A DNA stretch of 64,000 bases, taken from assembly GCA_030435675.1 (NCBI GenBank), contig CM059625.1, positions 12,710,001-12,774,000 on the forward strand. The letters are read 5' to 3'. The notes beneath the pieces are model-generated. The model was not told where the DNA came from. It saw only the letters and a program-made list of their open reading frames with translations, and searched no databases. Both the position numbers and the translations under genes were made by a program. This DNA comes from Steinernema hermaphroditum. Its lineage: Eukaryota > Nematoda > Chromadorea > Rhabditida > Steinernematidae. This document shows positions 53,974 through 64,000 of this stretch, piece by piece (position 1 is the first letter of the stretch; each line of letters starts with the position of its first letter).

Positions 53974-55302
53974 CTAAAAGGTCAAATGCAAATCGTGCAA
54001 CTTTTAAAACAATAGCTCCTGCGCAAGTCCATCGGGCAGACGGCGGGCGACACACTTTGGTCTTTCCCTCTCCCTCTCTGAGGCAAGTGCCTATGCGGGG
54101 GGCATCGATTTCGACAAAATGGATTGGCAAGTGCTGAACTAAAGCGCTGTCGCTGGGCAAAGCGGGAGAGGGCGCGGCCCGACGGCGGCGCTTGCCTGCT
54201 TCTGGACGCCTTTCTTCTGTTTCAAGTTCATATCTAACAGTAAGAGCAGAATGGTTGCTATGTTAGCCTCAATGTTAATCACTTTGACCGTCTTAAAAGT
54301 GACAACATTACTAAAAAACCCATCCTACATTCAGGTCTAAAAAGTGGCTGAAAGATGACTTTGGAGATTCCAAAAAAAAAAACTGATATTAGTCACCGAT
54401 TGTTTCCATTGCCTTATGACATGAATGAACAAATAGCAACTTTATCAATAGCTCCTCCGTGTTCATCAAAGCTCGTGAACACCACATCGGCTAGCGAACA
54501 AGTGGTAATACTAGCATGAAGAACGAACAACTGCTTTTCAGGTATTAACAATGGACTCTGTTTTGACATGTGAATTCAGCGGACAAAACAAGATGACACG
54601 CGTTAGTGCGCTAATTTCTGTTGGAATACGTAACGCAGACAGAAAAATGGCTAGCTTCGAATTACTTTCCCTCACGCGATGTGCGAAATAGCAGAAGAAG
54701 ACCGGGCAGTGGATCTTTAGAGCCAAGGACACACAGATGTTCTGATAGGATAAGTCTTCGAAGCGAGCGAAGTTGATTTGAAAAAGAACTCGACCATTTC
54801 GACTCGACTGCTTGTCTCCCGGGCCGCTACTTGTTCCAGCGAACATGAGAACGCTGTTTTGTGTACTGAGAAAGAGAGCTGATAAACAAAAGAATTCACA
54901 ATTAGGCTTGGGAGGAGAGGTGTTTGAGTCACGCAATCGGCCTTTCCAGTGGTTAGGCTTCCATCGTTTACGGGCGTTTTTCGTTGATGATAACACTTTT
55001 ATGAAAGTCGCATATTTCGATGGTGACATGGAAATGAAAGTAAAAAGAGAGCAAACACGCCTCTGGAGCAGTCATCAGCGGGGACATACGAGCGCACATT
55101 TGAAAAGAATACAAAAAATATTTACATTCTCATTGCCCCTCCTGCCGGAAAGGTTCTTGCGGAATTTCTCGCAAATCGGAACATTCGTTTTTCTGGAATT
55201 AAAATCCATTAAGGTGTCTTCTTTTCCCAGAATCAAATGGGCAAACAGAAAACAGAGCAAAGTCATCCCGAGATAACCTTTGCGATCATGCAGTTTTGAA
55301 AA

Positions 55303-55845
55303 TCAAACAACCAGTGGAAACGTAGAGTTAGCATAGTTAAAATGTGTTTGGTACGTGTTTAGAACACGACCATTCTGGGCGAAGAAGAGTATTAGTTGAG
55401 GACGGCTTCGCACAATCACTGAACAAGCTAGGAGGCACCAGGTAAAAGGGCGTACACGATGCCCCGTGCTTGAACTGCTCAGCATCTTGATCTTCTCCAA
55501 TTTTCGATTATATTGTTGAGCCCGACAAAGACGTTGTTCAACTTTATTAACCATCACTTGAGCCACGGAAAGTTGCTTAGTAAATTCGACAATTTCAACT
55601 AGAAACTCGACCAAACCACAATCAAAACTTGAACGTTCGTCGAGGATATCGATCACGCGAGGAATTGTCAGCTCACTGGCGGAAACGAAGATCCCACAAG
55701 GATCGTAGTCTGATTTGTTCCAGCACCACGCATGAAATTCAGCGCTGATCATCAAGAATTTCAAGACCTTATGTCGCGTGAACCCTTCAACAACAGGGAC
55801 AGCACAGCAACCCTGGTTTGTCTTTCTGGTAGCCAGGGCGATCAT
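55303..55845 (-). CDS. Long open frame of doubtful coding status
   Basis: The minus-strand frame is open for about 180 codons. From the ATG at 55845 it would encode 180 residues, including a helical Lys/Glu-rich part (NKVEQRLCRAQQYNRKLEK). Codon use is moderately gene-like between 55450 and 55750. There is no splice context, no family match and no promoter signal. It could be an exon of an unrecognised gene, a decayed mobile element gene or a chance frame. Confidence 0.25.
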   Translation of the reverse strand: MIALATRKTNQGCCAVPVVEGFTRHKVLKFLMISAEFHAWCWNKSDYDPCGIFVSASELTIPRVIDILDERSSFDCGLVEFLVEIVEFTKQLSVAQVMVNKVEQRLCRAQQYNRKLEKIKMLSSSSTGHRVRPFTWCLLACSVIVRSRPQLILFFAQNGRVLNTYQTHFNYANSTFPLVV

Positions 55846-56029
55846 ATGCACCAACGACGACGGCCAGGATCAACTCATTCAACTTATTGGAGTTATAAAC
55901 CACTTTTCCCGGTTATTCGTTCAGTCATTACGCACATTACAGCTAACAGACAACCACACAACCACAAGCGAGCTAACCTGCTTTAACGCTAATCCTTGAG
56001 GCATGGCTGGAAACCGATGTAGTCATGTA

Positions 56030-56201
56030 CAAAGATGGGCAACGGTTGAGCCGCATATCAGTATCAACCGGTTAACCGGTTGACCAGCCGATTCAACCGT
56101 TGAACGGCTCAACCGATCCGTCAATCGATCCGTCAACCGTCAATCGGCTAACCGATCGGTTGAGCAGCTAGCCGATCTGATCCGTTCCTGCCCATCTCTG
56201 G
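56030..56201. mobile_element. hAT-type MITE with 8-bp target-site duplication
   Basis: A 172-bp element starts CAAAGATGGGCA and ends TGCCCATCTCTG, which are inverted repeats with one mismatch and match the CAGAGATGGGCA end common to hAT elements. It is bracketed by the direct 8-bp repeat GTCATGTA at 56022-56029 and 56202-56209, the target duplication size of hAT transposition. The inside is built from short degenerate AACCG/CGGTT units in both orientations, so it can fold heavily. It has no ORF. Confidence 0.92.
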
Positions 56202-56557
56202 TCATGTACCTGTTTCTGTATCCAGTGTATGTTCCTGTTTATAGATAGATTTTGTTTTCCGAAGCACCTTTAATGTTTTGTACTATACTGAACAAAAATA
56301 GGCCTTGTGTGTGACAGTGAGCGGACTGGGAACTTTTCCTTTGTCGTCTGCGCTCTTTCTTATAATTCCCCTTTAGTGTTAGTTTTGTTTTGGCCCTGCC
56401 AAAATTTGCACTTTCCTGATTTCATAGATGTACTTTTGTTTCTAAATGCTCATTAAATGAACTTTTCGTATTCTCTCTCGGAAAAAGCACTAGACTCGTG
56501 GTGACCGATGAACATAATTCGATATCGTTTATTGTGCACAAATGAGCAAAGTTGCCG

Positions 56558-59500
56558 TCACAACAGCGTTTCCGTGCTTTCCTCGTAGAAGATGCGCGGA
56601 GTCATGTTGTTGTTTGTCTCTCCGTTCTCGTTCTGATGTACCGTGAGAAGAACAGATGGGGTTTTGGCGTCCATCGTAGCAAATTTCACGTCTACAAATA
56701 TGACTATGGCTTTAAAGAGACTACCAACACGGCACCTGAAATATAGTGTCCCTTTCCATCTTGGACATTCCAGTTCTTCGGCATTGCAGGCTTGTTCACC
56801 GAGCTGTTTTCACAGATCAGGCTTTCCTTATCACCTTCCGATTCACCGGCCTAGCAACGAGAGCTCCGGTCCGGCACTAGGTCTCTGCCGCCACCTACCT
56901 TGTCCGTTGTCTTCATCTCACCCCTGAGACGCTTAAAGATCACGAAGACTTCTGCACGCAGCGTTGCCTGGCAGGTGAGGTAAATTGGAAGACGGGTGGC
57001 GCAGGCAAGATTCGTCAGCAGCGAGACGAGATCAAGTGCAATGGCGTACATGCTGATACATCCCACAAATAAGCAAAAAACCGGAGGAACAATAACATAC
57101 CCCACATATGCTTCACTCATGAGTGATTTCTTGTCGATATGCTCCCAGACTGTGATAAGGACGTTGATGATGTTGGAGATGAGATAGGTGCAGACGACGA
57201 ACACTAGCGTCCGTGTGGCCGCACGAGCTGTGATCTGAATACCTAGGTTGTGCAAAACTGCGCCAGTAAGCAGGTCTCCAACCTTTCGTTTCGTTTTTTC
57301 GACGCTATCGTTCATGTCGGCGCAGTAACTCTTTTTCTGATGGATTGTGAACACGCGAACAATTCGGATATTCAAGTAGGCGAGGATAAAGAAAGGCACA
57401 AAGATGGTCGCGAAATTACGGTACCAGAATCGGAAAATCTGTAGCAGAGGAAAGTAGAATTAAGAAATCGGAAATTCACGCTGTCGTGTCTTACGGTATG
57501 ATATGGAGTGTCGAACACCCAGTCAGCAAACGAAAGCTCAATCTCGGTCATCAGTCCTTCACATCCTTCGTTCGGTCCAATCTAAACACGACTCTGTCAA
57601 CGTCCCTCTTAGGTTGATCTTTTCAGAGAAGCGCTCAAATTTAAATCGAACGAAATGGCGGGAATGTGCAATTGGCCTGGTCTCTGATAGGAAAAGGAAA
57701 TCCGACGACGTTAGGGATGCACTTTCCAATTCGGAAGCGATTATCCAAGTTGGAAGGAAATAAAGAAAGGAGGAAGTCGCCACAAAAAAAATCAGTTTCT
57801 AATTTGATTCAATGTCGCAAACGAGCCGGCGGTGCAATGGCAAAAAGGAAGAAAAAACGGAAAACGTCATCCCAAAAAGCACTCCTTGGGGAATGGTGAC
57901 AGCTTGTCTCGCAAAGTGTTTGTCTCCGTGTGGCTCATCAGTGCTTTTTGTGTATGTTCGTGTTGCGAGCAGTCCAAATTTTTGTTTACGTACGTGGAAT
58001 CGGCGCGCCAATCACGCATTTTTGATATAATATCCATAAATCTTATTAAAAGTTTATGGTTTACGAGCCCATATTTTAATGTCGATCAAAGAAGTTTGCG
58101 TCCCAAAGCGATTATAAATGGTCGACCTCAAGATGAACGTAGAGATTAGAAATGTGATATCCGACTGAAGCGGCGGTTCCGTCTTCCTACGACACAACAC
58201 GGAAGCTCGGCTGCGATATGCGGCGCATTCTTTGAGCATGTTTTTGCAGTCAAAATTGAGATTTATGATAAATCTTCATCGTTTTTGCTATCAACAGTGG
58301 TAGTGCGCCTTTACGTCGGGATATCGCACGCACGATAGCGATATCGGAACGAAAAAATTATCTTCGCATAGCCATGATATTCGTGAAAGCGGAAAAATTG
58401 AATGTTCCCTACTAGCATATCATGCTTTGATTATGGCCAATTGTGGCCAGAGCACAAAAAGGGCTATTTTGGAATAATAACAATCCCATAAACACCGCTT
58501 AAATAGGTTAGGTTTCGTGGGTATGTTTTGAGCAAAACGGGTATACACTTCCTGATTTCGTTGCACATATTGCGGTTCTGGCGAAATCCCACGATGACCC
58601 TTGGTCTTAGATGTTTCGAATGGAAGCGGACGTCTGTCGCCTTATGTTCACCACCAGTTGAGTGTGTAAATTAGAGGAATCAATAAACCGCCTTTTAGAG
58701 CTGTTTGTTTGTTTTTCTGATTTGATTCATTTCCGACTTCTGCTGCAGCGCTCTGTGGAACTGCACACCTGTTCGTCGGTTTCCTGCTACAAACAACGCC
58801 ATCTTTTTCGCTGTCACTTTTTGCGTCTCCTTTTTTGTTCTTGGAAAAACCAAGGAACACGAAATTCCTCATCAATCAGGGGGGCACATTTTTTGACAGA
58901 ATTTGTCGAAAGTTCTCTCACCGCAGGAACCTTTCGTTTGATTCGGATTTGGCGATAACTACCTTGAACTCGAAATAAATGGTGCCCTTGCTGAAGACGC
59001 CAAGTAGAATCATTGCTGCGGCAATCCTCTTTCTGTTCCGCTGCACGACCGGAAGGAATCTGGAGTTGGTGGTGATGCAGAATCTTTCGTAAGTGGCTGC
59101 CATGATAATCAGTGAGGAAGAGGTCATCGCTATATGGGAGATCGTCAACATGGGAGTCATATACCAGAACCTGAAATATAGCCGAAAAAATAACAGGTTC
59201 GGAAGGAAATTATAGGGTTTGAGAAAGGAGTCGATAGGGAATAAAGAGAAAAGACCCACCAGATTCTGATAAGCGAGACTGACTTCAAGTGGTCCGAAAG
59301 CACGTTCATCGACATAAGGAATACGTAGGCCATGCTGACGAAAACGTCAAAGAAGGCGAGTAACATCATGTACATGTTGTAGGTGGTTCGGTGATGCTTC
59401 CTAGTTGAGAATAGGAAGAAGAGGAATAGGTTCTCCGCCACACTTATGATGGAAATCGTGCTTCCAAATACGGTGACAAGCCAGAATCGGACGGCAGTGA

Positions 59501-59627
59501 GTGGGGGCTGATCGTAGTGGCAGGGATCAAACGACTGGGTGTCATTCTCAGTCACCGTCGCATTGTCCCAGACGAGAGCACTCGTACCGGCAATGCCAAG
59601 TTCGGAGATATTGCTTCCCGCATCCAT
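56558..59627 (-). CDS. Rhodopsin-class peptide G-protein-coupled receptor (FMRFamide-receptor-like)
   Basis: Five minus-strand exons (59627-59260, 59170-58963, 57581-57495, 57438-56895, 56691-56558) encode 446 residues. The extracellular N terminus has N-x-S/T sites and a Cys before TM1. TM1 and TM2 are seen in FWLVTVFGSTISIISVAENL and NMYMMLLAFFDVFVSMAYVF. TM3 ends in the E/DRY-type motif YERFCI. TM5 (YRNFATIFVPFFILAYLNIR), a basic third loop, TM6 and TM7 follow. The usual NPxxY is replaced by TRLPIY. The set resembles invertebrate FMRFamide/myosuppressin-type peptide receptors, which signal neuropeptide binding through G proteins. An acceptor GTTACAG lies directly before the ATG. The second intron is about 1.4 kb, long for this window. 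The last splice (donor GTAG-GTGGCG to the final exon) is inferred; without it the frame stops at 56851. Confidence 0.82.
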
Positions 59628-62600
59628 CTGTAACCGACTCGGAGGAAATAGATGATCGAACACCCAATTAACAACCGTGACTCGGCCGCGTTCGCCCGGC
59701 TGCGGAATGCACTAACCCGCTCCTCCTTTCTTCCACCGCCACAATCACCTCCCCTTCCTTAGAGCCGCCACTACCGCGAACCAATCACATGGCGCGCATG
59801 CCGAAAAAGATAATGAGCACTCGGGTAAGATATACTGTCTCTGGATTGATCCTCACGCCAGAGATTATGTTAATGTAAGTGTCGCGAGTTGTATCCTATG
59901 TATCTGGCACAACCTGAATCGCCGGAAGGTGTCGGCGAGGGTGAGGAAACAATAACTCGTTCGTAAACGTCGTGCGTGGTCCGAATGCTAATAGGAATAT
60001 AATTACAAGATTTGTAGTCCGCCTCCGAGCTCACAAGGTACGGATTCATCTTTATTTCATTAAGAGCACATCAATCAGAATGTGTTCACACGGGAAGGTA
60101 CTTAGGAGTCGTTAGCTGGCAATGGAATTACACTCGTATTAGGTGCTTAGCACGGGCGAAGAGGGCCATTACACACAAAAAAGGCCAAAGGCCGCACCAG
60201 AATTATGGAGTTGTTACTTTTGTGCGGGGGTCGGAAGAAGCCCAATAAAGATAAACAGATTTAGAGGAAAGCGAGAAGCTGGTCGCCACAACACAGACAC
60301 CCAAACAGCTACAACAACTTTAAACTTGTTGTGAGTGTAAAAAGGGACACGTTAAAATCGGACTCATGCCGATACACAATGGACACTCACGCGGCGTTTT
60401 ATTCTTCTTTCCGAGCTAAGCTGATATGCGACTCGACTCATCCCTTAATGAGATTGATCGACCCCACGCCAACTCCGAAATGACAATCGAATTAGCGCTG
60501 ATTTCTGCTGGCTGGAAATAGACAAAAAAATACAAATTGCATATAGCATAAGTTTGCGGGCACTCCAACAGGAAGCGTCTGTGCTAAGGGTGCAAAAACA
60601 AGCTCCCACGGCGGTCGGCACAAAACGAGAGTCCTAATCGGATTGTCCCCAAATCGGAAGTCGGACCACACGTCTGGTTGTTAAAAGCGCAATCAGTTTT
60701 CGGTGACTCAGTCAACCGAAGACGTTTTCCGCCAAGGATTCCATTATGGGCGATGTTCTTTGGAGTACTCAGGAACCCACTCAACCACCTCCCACATAAA
60801 ACTTCCAACTGCTCCGGGTCCTACAGGGAATGCAAGTCTCACACAGAAGCAGTGATAGGCCGAAATGCGTGAAGCCGTATTAAATAGCCTCCAGTTTGGG
60901 CGGTTCCGTCGAACTTTGGAAAGTTGCCGTCGAGCACTTTTTCGCTGAACCGCTCCGTGGTGCCGCGCGAAAAAGGCGAATTCGGATCAATTGAGTTACT
61001 TGCACTGCGGCGTACATGTATTCTTAGATACTAATTCTATTTGGTAGACACGAAAAAAGTGTCTCAGCGCAATAAAAATTTGATCGGATGATATAGGCTT
61101 GCGATTGTATTAGTCTCTGTAATGCAGACGGCCAAGTTGCGAAGTTGAAAGTACGCGACAGGAATAGTTCATTGCAGAAATTAGCCAGTTAAAAAGCTCG
61201 GTCCGGGCGGGCCAACCACGGCCAACATCGCATCAGTGTGTAAAGAGAGATAAATGAAAAGTCAATCACTGGGCGTCAAGGAAAGGGCCTTGCCTCATTT
61301 TCAGCATATACATATTCTCATTGCCACCCTGCCACACATTTAGTCAAATTCATGCCGTAGGGTGATCAATAATCATTTTCAATCGCTGATCGCACGACGG
61401 CGTGCAAATGAGTCCGCGAAAAAGAGGCGTTTTTCGAATCAGCGGTCAGCTGTACCTTCTACAACTAAAAGCTAATGGCTGTGGTGCCATCCACCATGTG
61501 GTCTGTCTTCTAAACAGATGCAAAACGATGCATGATTCGGAAGGAGTTAACTGTGGAAAAAGCACAATGCTAACAGCATCTCTGCGACTAAAACAAAACG
61601 CATCATCGGTCATTGATCCTCCTAAATATAATATCCATTAGGCCCTCCAATCCCAACGACCAACACAGCGCTGCTATAGCTTCGGCGAGCTATTTCATCC
61701 CGCGATGGCTCCGCACCACTTATATACTCCACTGATGTCATAATCTACCTCGGGGGCTAAAAAAACGCCTGAAAGTCTTATAACATTAATATGCAAATCT
61801 GGTCAAGGGCGGCGACGGCGCAAGGTTGGCGTGCCGAAGGCTAAGTCGGATGTTCCTTCGTGAGAATTCCGCCGCCCAATTTGCCAGACAAACACTTTTA
61901 AATCTGCCCAGAGGACTTCGCAGTGTTAGCCTCCAAGGCCAACCGGAGACAAATCACTATATGACATGAAGGTTTGTCACAACCGGCAAAAACATTCGTG
62001 GTAAGTTCAGAAACAACTTTGTTATAGAAACATATTCATCACACCAACGATGATCTTCATTGAATCAGCTGTTAATCAAAGGGCTAATGTCGGACCCATC
62101 AGTCAGACCCCAAGCCAGAGAGAGTTCTCAGGAGAACCCATTGTCTGAAATATACGAAAGTACGGTCTTCAGGCAGAAGAAACAGGAAGAAGCGATGTTA
62201 GTCTAAGACAACATGCAAGTCTAACTCAAATTTATGCGTCCCTGGTGCTCAAACAGAACATCCGGCTGAGTTGAACTACGTCCCCAGACTACCAATCAGC
62301 ACCTATTCGCATATTTGCTGACGAGTTGGAGCAGCAGTCTAGTCCAAAATAAACACTATTTGCTGAACGGTAGATACCGATATGTGGCATCTTGTTTATT
62401 TCAGTTATGAACACTGATGCTGTGGCAAGAGTAAACAGAACTGTTATGATTTTATGAGCCTCAAATCCATTCTTGTCCTTCATTGGTATTATTTTCATTG
62501 GAATAATTGTAGTGTGTGAATGCTATATTCGGCACATCGGATTACGGTAACGAATTGCTAGTATTTCTCCACTTTATTGTGAATGAGAATGTCGACAGTC

Positions 62601-63502
62601 CACCAGAACGAGTCCCCATGTTGGTCTGTGTTCATGTCAGTGCTGTGAAATTCGAAACTGAAATGGACGCACTTTGCTTACGGCCCCAAGTGTTTTGCCC
62701 AGGAATCTAGTTACAAAGTAGAGTTTGTGAGAACTCTCCACAAAAGCAAGTTCTCCCGACGTTAAATCTAGAAGAAGAACAAAAATAGATGTAAATTGAG
62801 GATTCCGTCTGTACAAACTCAAAGTACTTTCGACTGAGAGGAGGAGCGCAATCAGGAATTGTTGCGAATTGGCGGGTTCGGATTCCCATTAACAGGCGAA
62901 GTACCGCCCAAATGAGCATACTTCAAGTTGATGAGTGCAAAAAGTCATGCGACTGTTGGCCACAGAAACGCCTTCGATGACTAAGCGCCAATTTGGTCCA
63001 ACGACTGGTCGTAAAATTGAGTGAATGGCCAAATGCAAATACACAAAGGAGGCGTAGGCGCATGCAAGGTGTCTATCTTTGAGGAGAGGCTCAGACAGCA
63101 GAGATCATTAGTACTTTTTGTTCATCTGACCACTTCCACTCGTCACTTTTTTTTTGTCGCTTTGGTCGGATGTGGGCGCGAATATAGTGCGTCGGAACAC
63201 CTTTGTGATGAGGTTCGGAGGGCCGCGTGACGAAGCGTGTAAACCGATCCCGGCCGTCGTGAGATAAAAATTCAAGCATCTTACAGCAAGCGCTATGGCA
63301 TGGGGCGTCAGTTGGACAGAATTTCACAGACACCGACGCCATTTTATGAAGGCGATTATGTTGCGAGATCGGACTGGCGATTTGGCCATAAAGTGTGCGT
63401 GATCGTGTTTTCGATTTTTTACCAATCCATCCAGTATTAAACTCAACGCGGTGCCGTCCTCTTTTGTAGAAGCTTTCGACTTCAGACGTGCGCCGCCGAC
63501 TC
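59628..63502. other. 3.9-kb intergenic region between GPCR and fibulin genes
   Basis: The genes on both sides are transcribed away from this stretch, so it should hold both promoters. No exon, tRNA or clear repeat was recognised. Small open frames at 60143-60872, 61402-61641 and 62289-62919 have no signature. Confidence 0.45.
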
Positions 63503-64000
63503 ATGTGGACTGCTCCATTGCTGCTTCTATTCTTTTTCGGTAAGTCTGCTGTTGTTAGTTCGCACATCCTGACAACAAGTCTCCGTCTCCAGTACCTTCA
63601 AGAGCGAACGAAATCACGCGATGCTGCTCGATTGGGGTGAGACACTTCAGAGAGAGCGAACACTGCGTGAATCCCACGGGATCGAGCTCTATTCTCTGCA
63701 ATAGGGCCAGTTCAGTTTGCTGTCTTCGAGCTCTACTGGACCAAAGCTGCAATGCCGGAAGGAAGTTGGCCCAAAATAACGTCGTCTGCCCTTCACTCAT
63801 TGACCGAATTGGTGGAGGAGTCGAGAAGGTACTTGAAACACCCACACCGTCTTCTAAACCCTCTTATCCTTCAAGGAATGTTGTGAATGCTGCATGATGG
63901 CAAGGGATCTTCGCTCGCAAGGAAAACCGTGTGTGGCTTCCAGGAAGCTAAGTGCCTCATGCCTTCAGTCCTTCAACGCCTGCTGCAACCGCACACGAGG
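63503..64000 (+). CDS. fbl-1: Fibulin-1-like extracellular matrix protein, first exons (partial)
   Basis: Exons 63503-63539, 63593-63828 and 63876 to the window end are in phase and give about 132 residues. A signal peptide (MWTAPLLLLFFF) is followed by anaphylatoxin-like modules: TRCCSIGVRHFRES, SSVCCLRALLDQSCNAGR, then ECCECCMMARDLRSQGK and SFNACCNRTR. The paired Cys spacing and order match the N terminus of fibulin-1, a basement-membrane glycoprotein whose EGF repeats and fibulin module would lie beyond the window. In worms fibulin-1 shapes gonad and pharynx matrix. An acceptor TTCAG 17 bases before the ATG suggests trans-splicing. The call rests on the N-terminal modules only. Confidence 0.82.

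Larger units (their letters stand above)
53974..56557. other. Intergenic region with a hAT MITE and one weak ORF
   Basis: It contains the upstream region of the SSUH2-like gene, an open frame at 55303-55845 and a hAT-type MITE at 56030-56201, both listed separately. A frame at 54538-55029 (minus) is open but shows no family signature. Confidence 0.4.

Overview
This window is nuclear DNA of a nematode. The genes are broken into many short exons by introns of about 35-60 bases with GT..TTTCAG-type borders. Many start codons have a 3' splice site a few bases upstream with no first exon in view, as expected for spliced-leader trans-splicing. Several products match worm families: a GCY-37-type guanylate cyclase, an ELO-1-type elongase, a TWK potassium channel, a supplementary nuclear receptor and fibulin-1. 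The genus cannot be told from the sequence.

Layout. At 0-3 kb are the tail of a gene cut by the window edge, a short basic protein with three S/T-x-I-P motifs (a candidate microtubule plus-end tracker) and a tRNA-Cys. At 3.9-12 kb are an ERp44-like ER chaperone, gcy-37, the elongase elo-1 (minus) and a one-LIM CRIP-type protein (minus). At 15.5-20.3 kb is a tandem pair of MFSD8/CLN7-like transporters whose coding exons match in length one for one. At 21.7-26.1 kb a choline kinase, with a foldback element in its first intron, converges on a two-pore-domain potassium channel (minus) whose two selectivity filters are both non-canonical. A dead Tc1/mariner transposase follows. At 28.5-31.3 kb is a nuclear receptor with a long Gln/Pro-rich tail, then about 7 kb without recognisable genes.

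At 39.5-43.0 kb is an odd cluster of small compact ORFs on both strands. Four of them have a TATA box, three at about 70-74 bases before the ATG, and none belongs to a family I recognise. At 44.1-52.1 kb are two in-phase blocks of exons for GDNF-receptor/GAS1-type Cys-rich domains, either two adjacent genes or one large gene with an internal signal-peptide start. The second block ends in a GPI-anchor signal. An SSUH2-like gene (minus) converges on it with 61 bases between stop codons. At 56-59.6 kb are a complete hAT-type MITE with 8-bp target duplications and a peptide GPCR (minus). The window ends in the first three exons of fibulin-1.

Neighbouring genes do not form an evident pathway; the clustering seen is by tandem duplication (transporters, perhaps the GDNF-receptor-like blocks). 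All exon joins were made by eye from reading frame and splice-site fit, not from transcripts, so individual borders may be wrong by a few bases.
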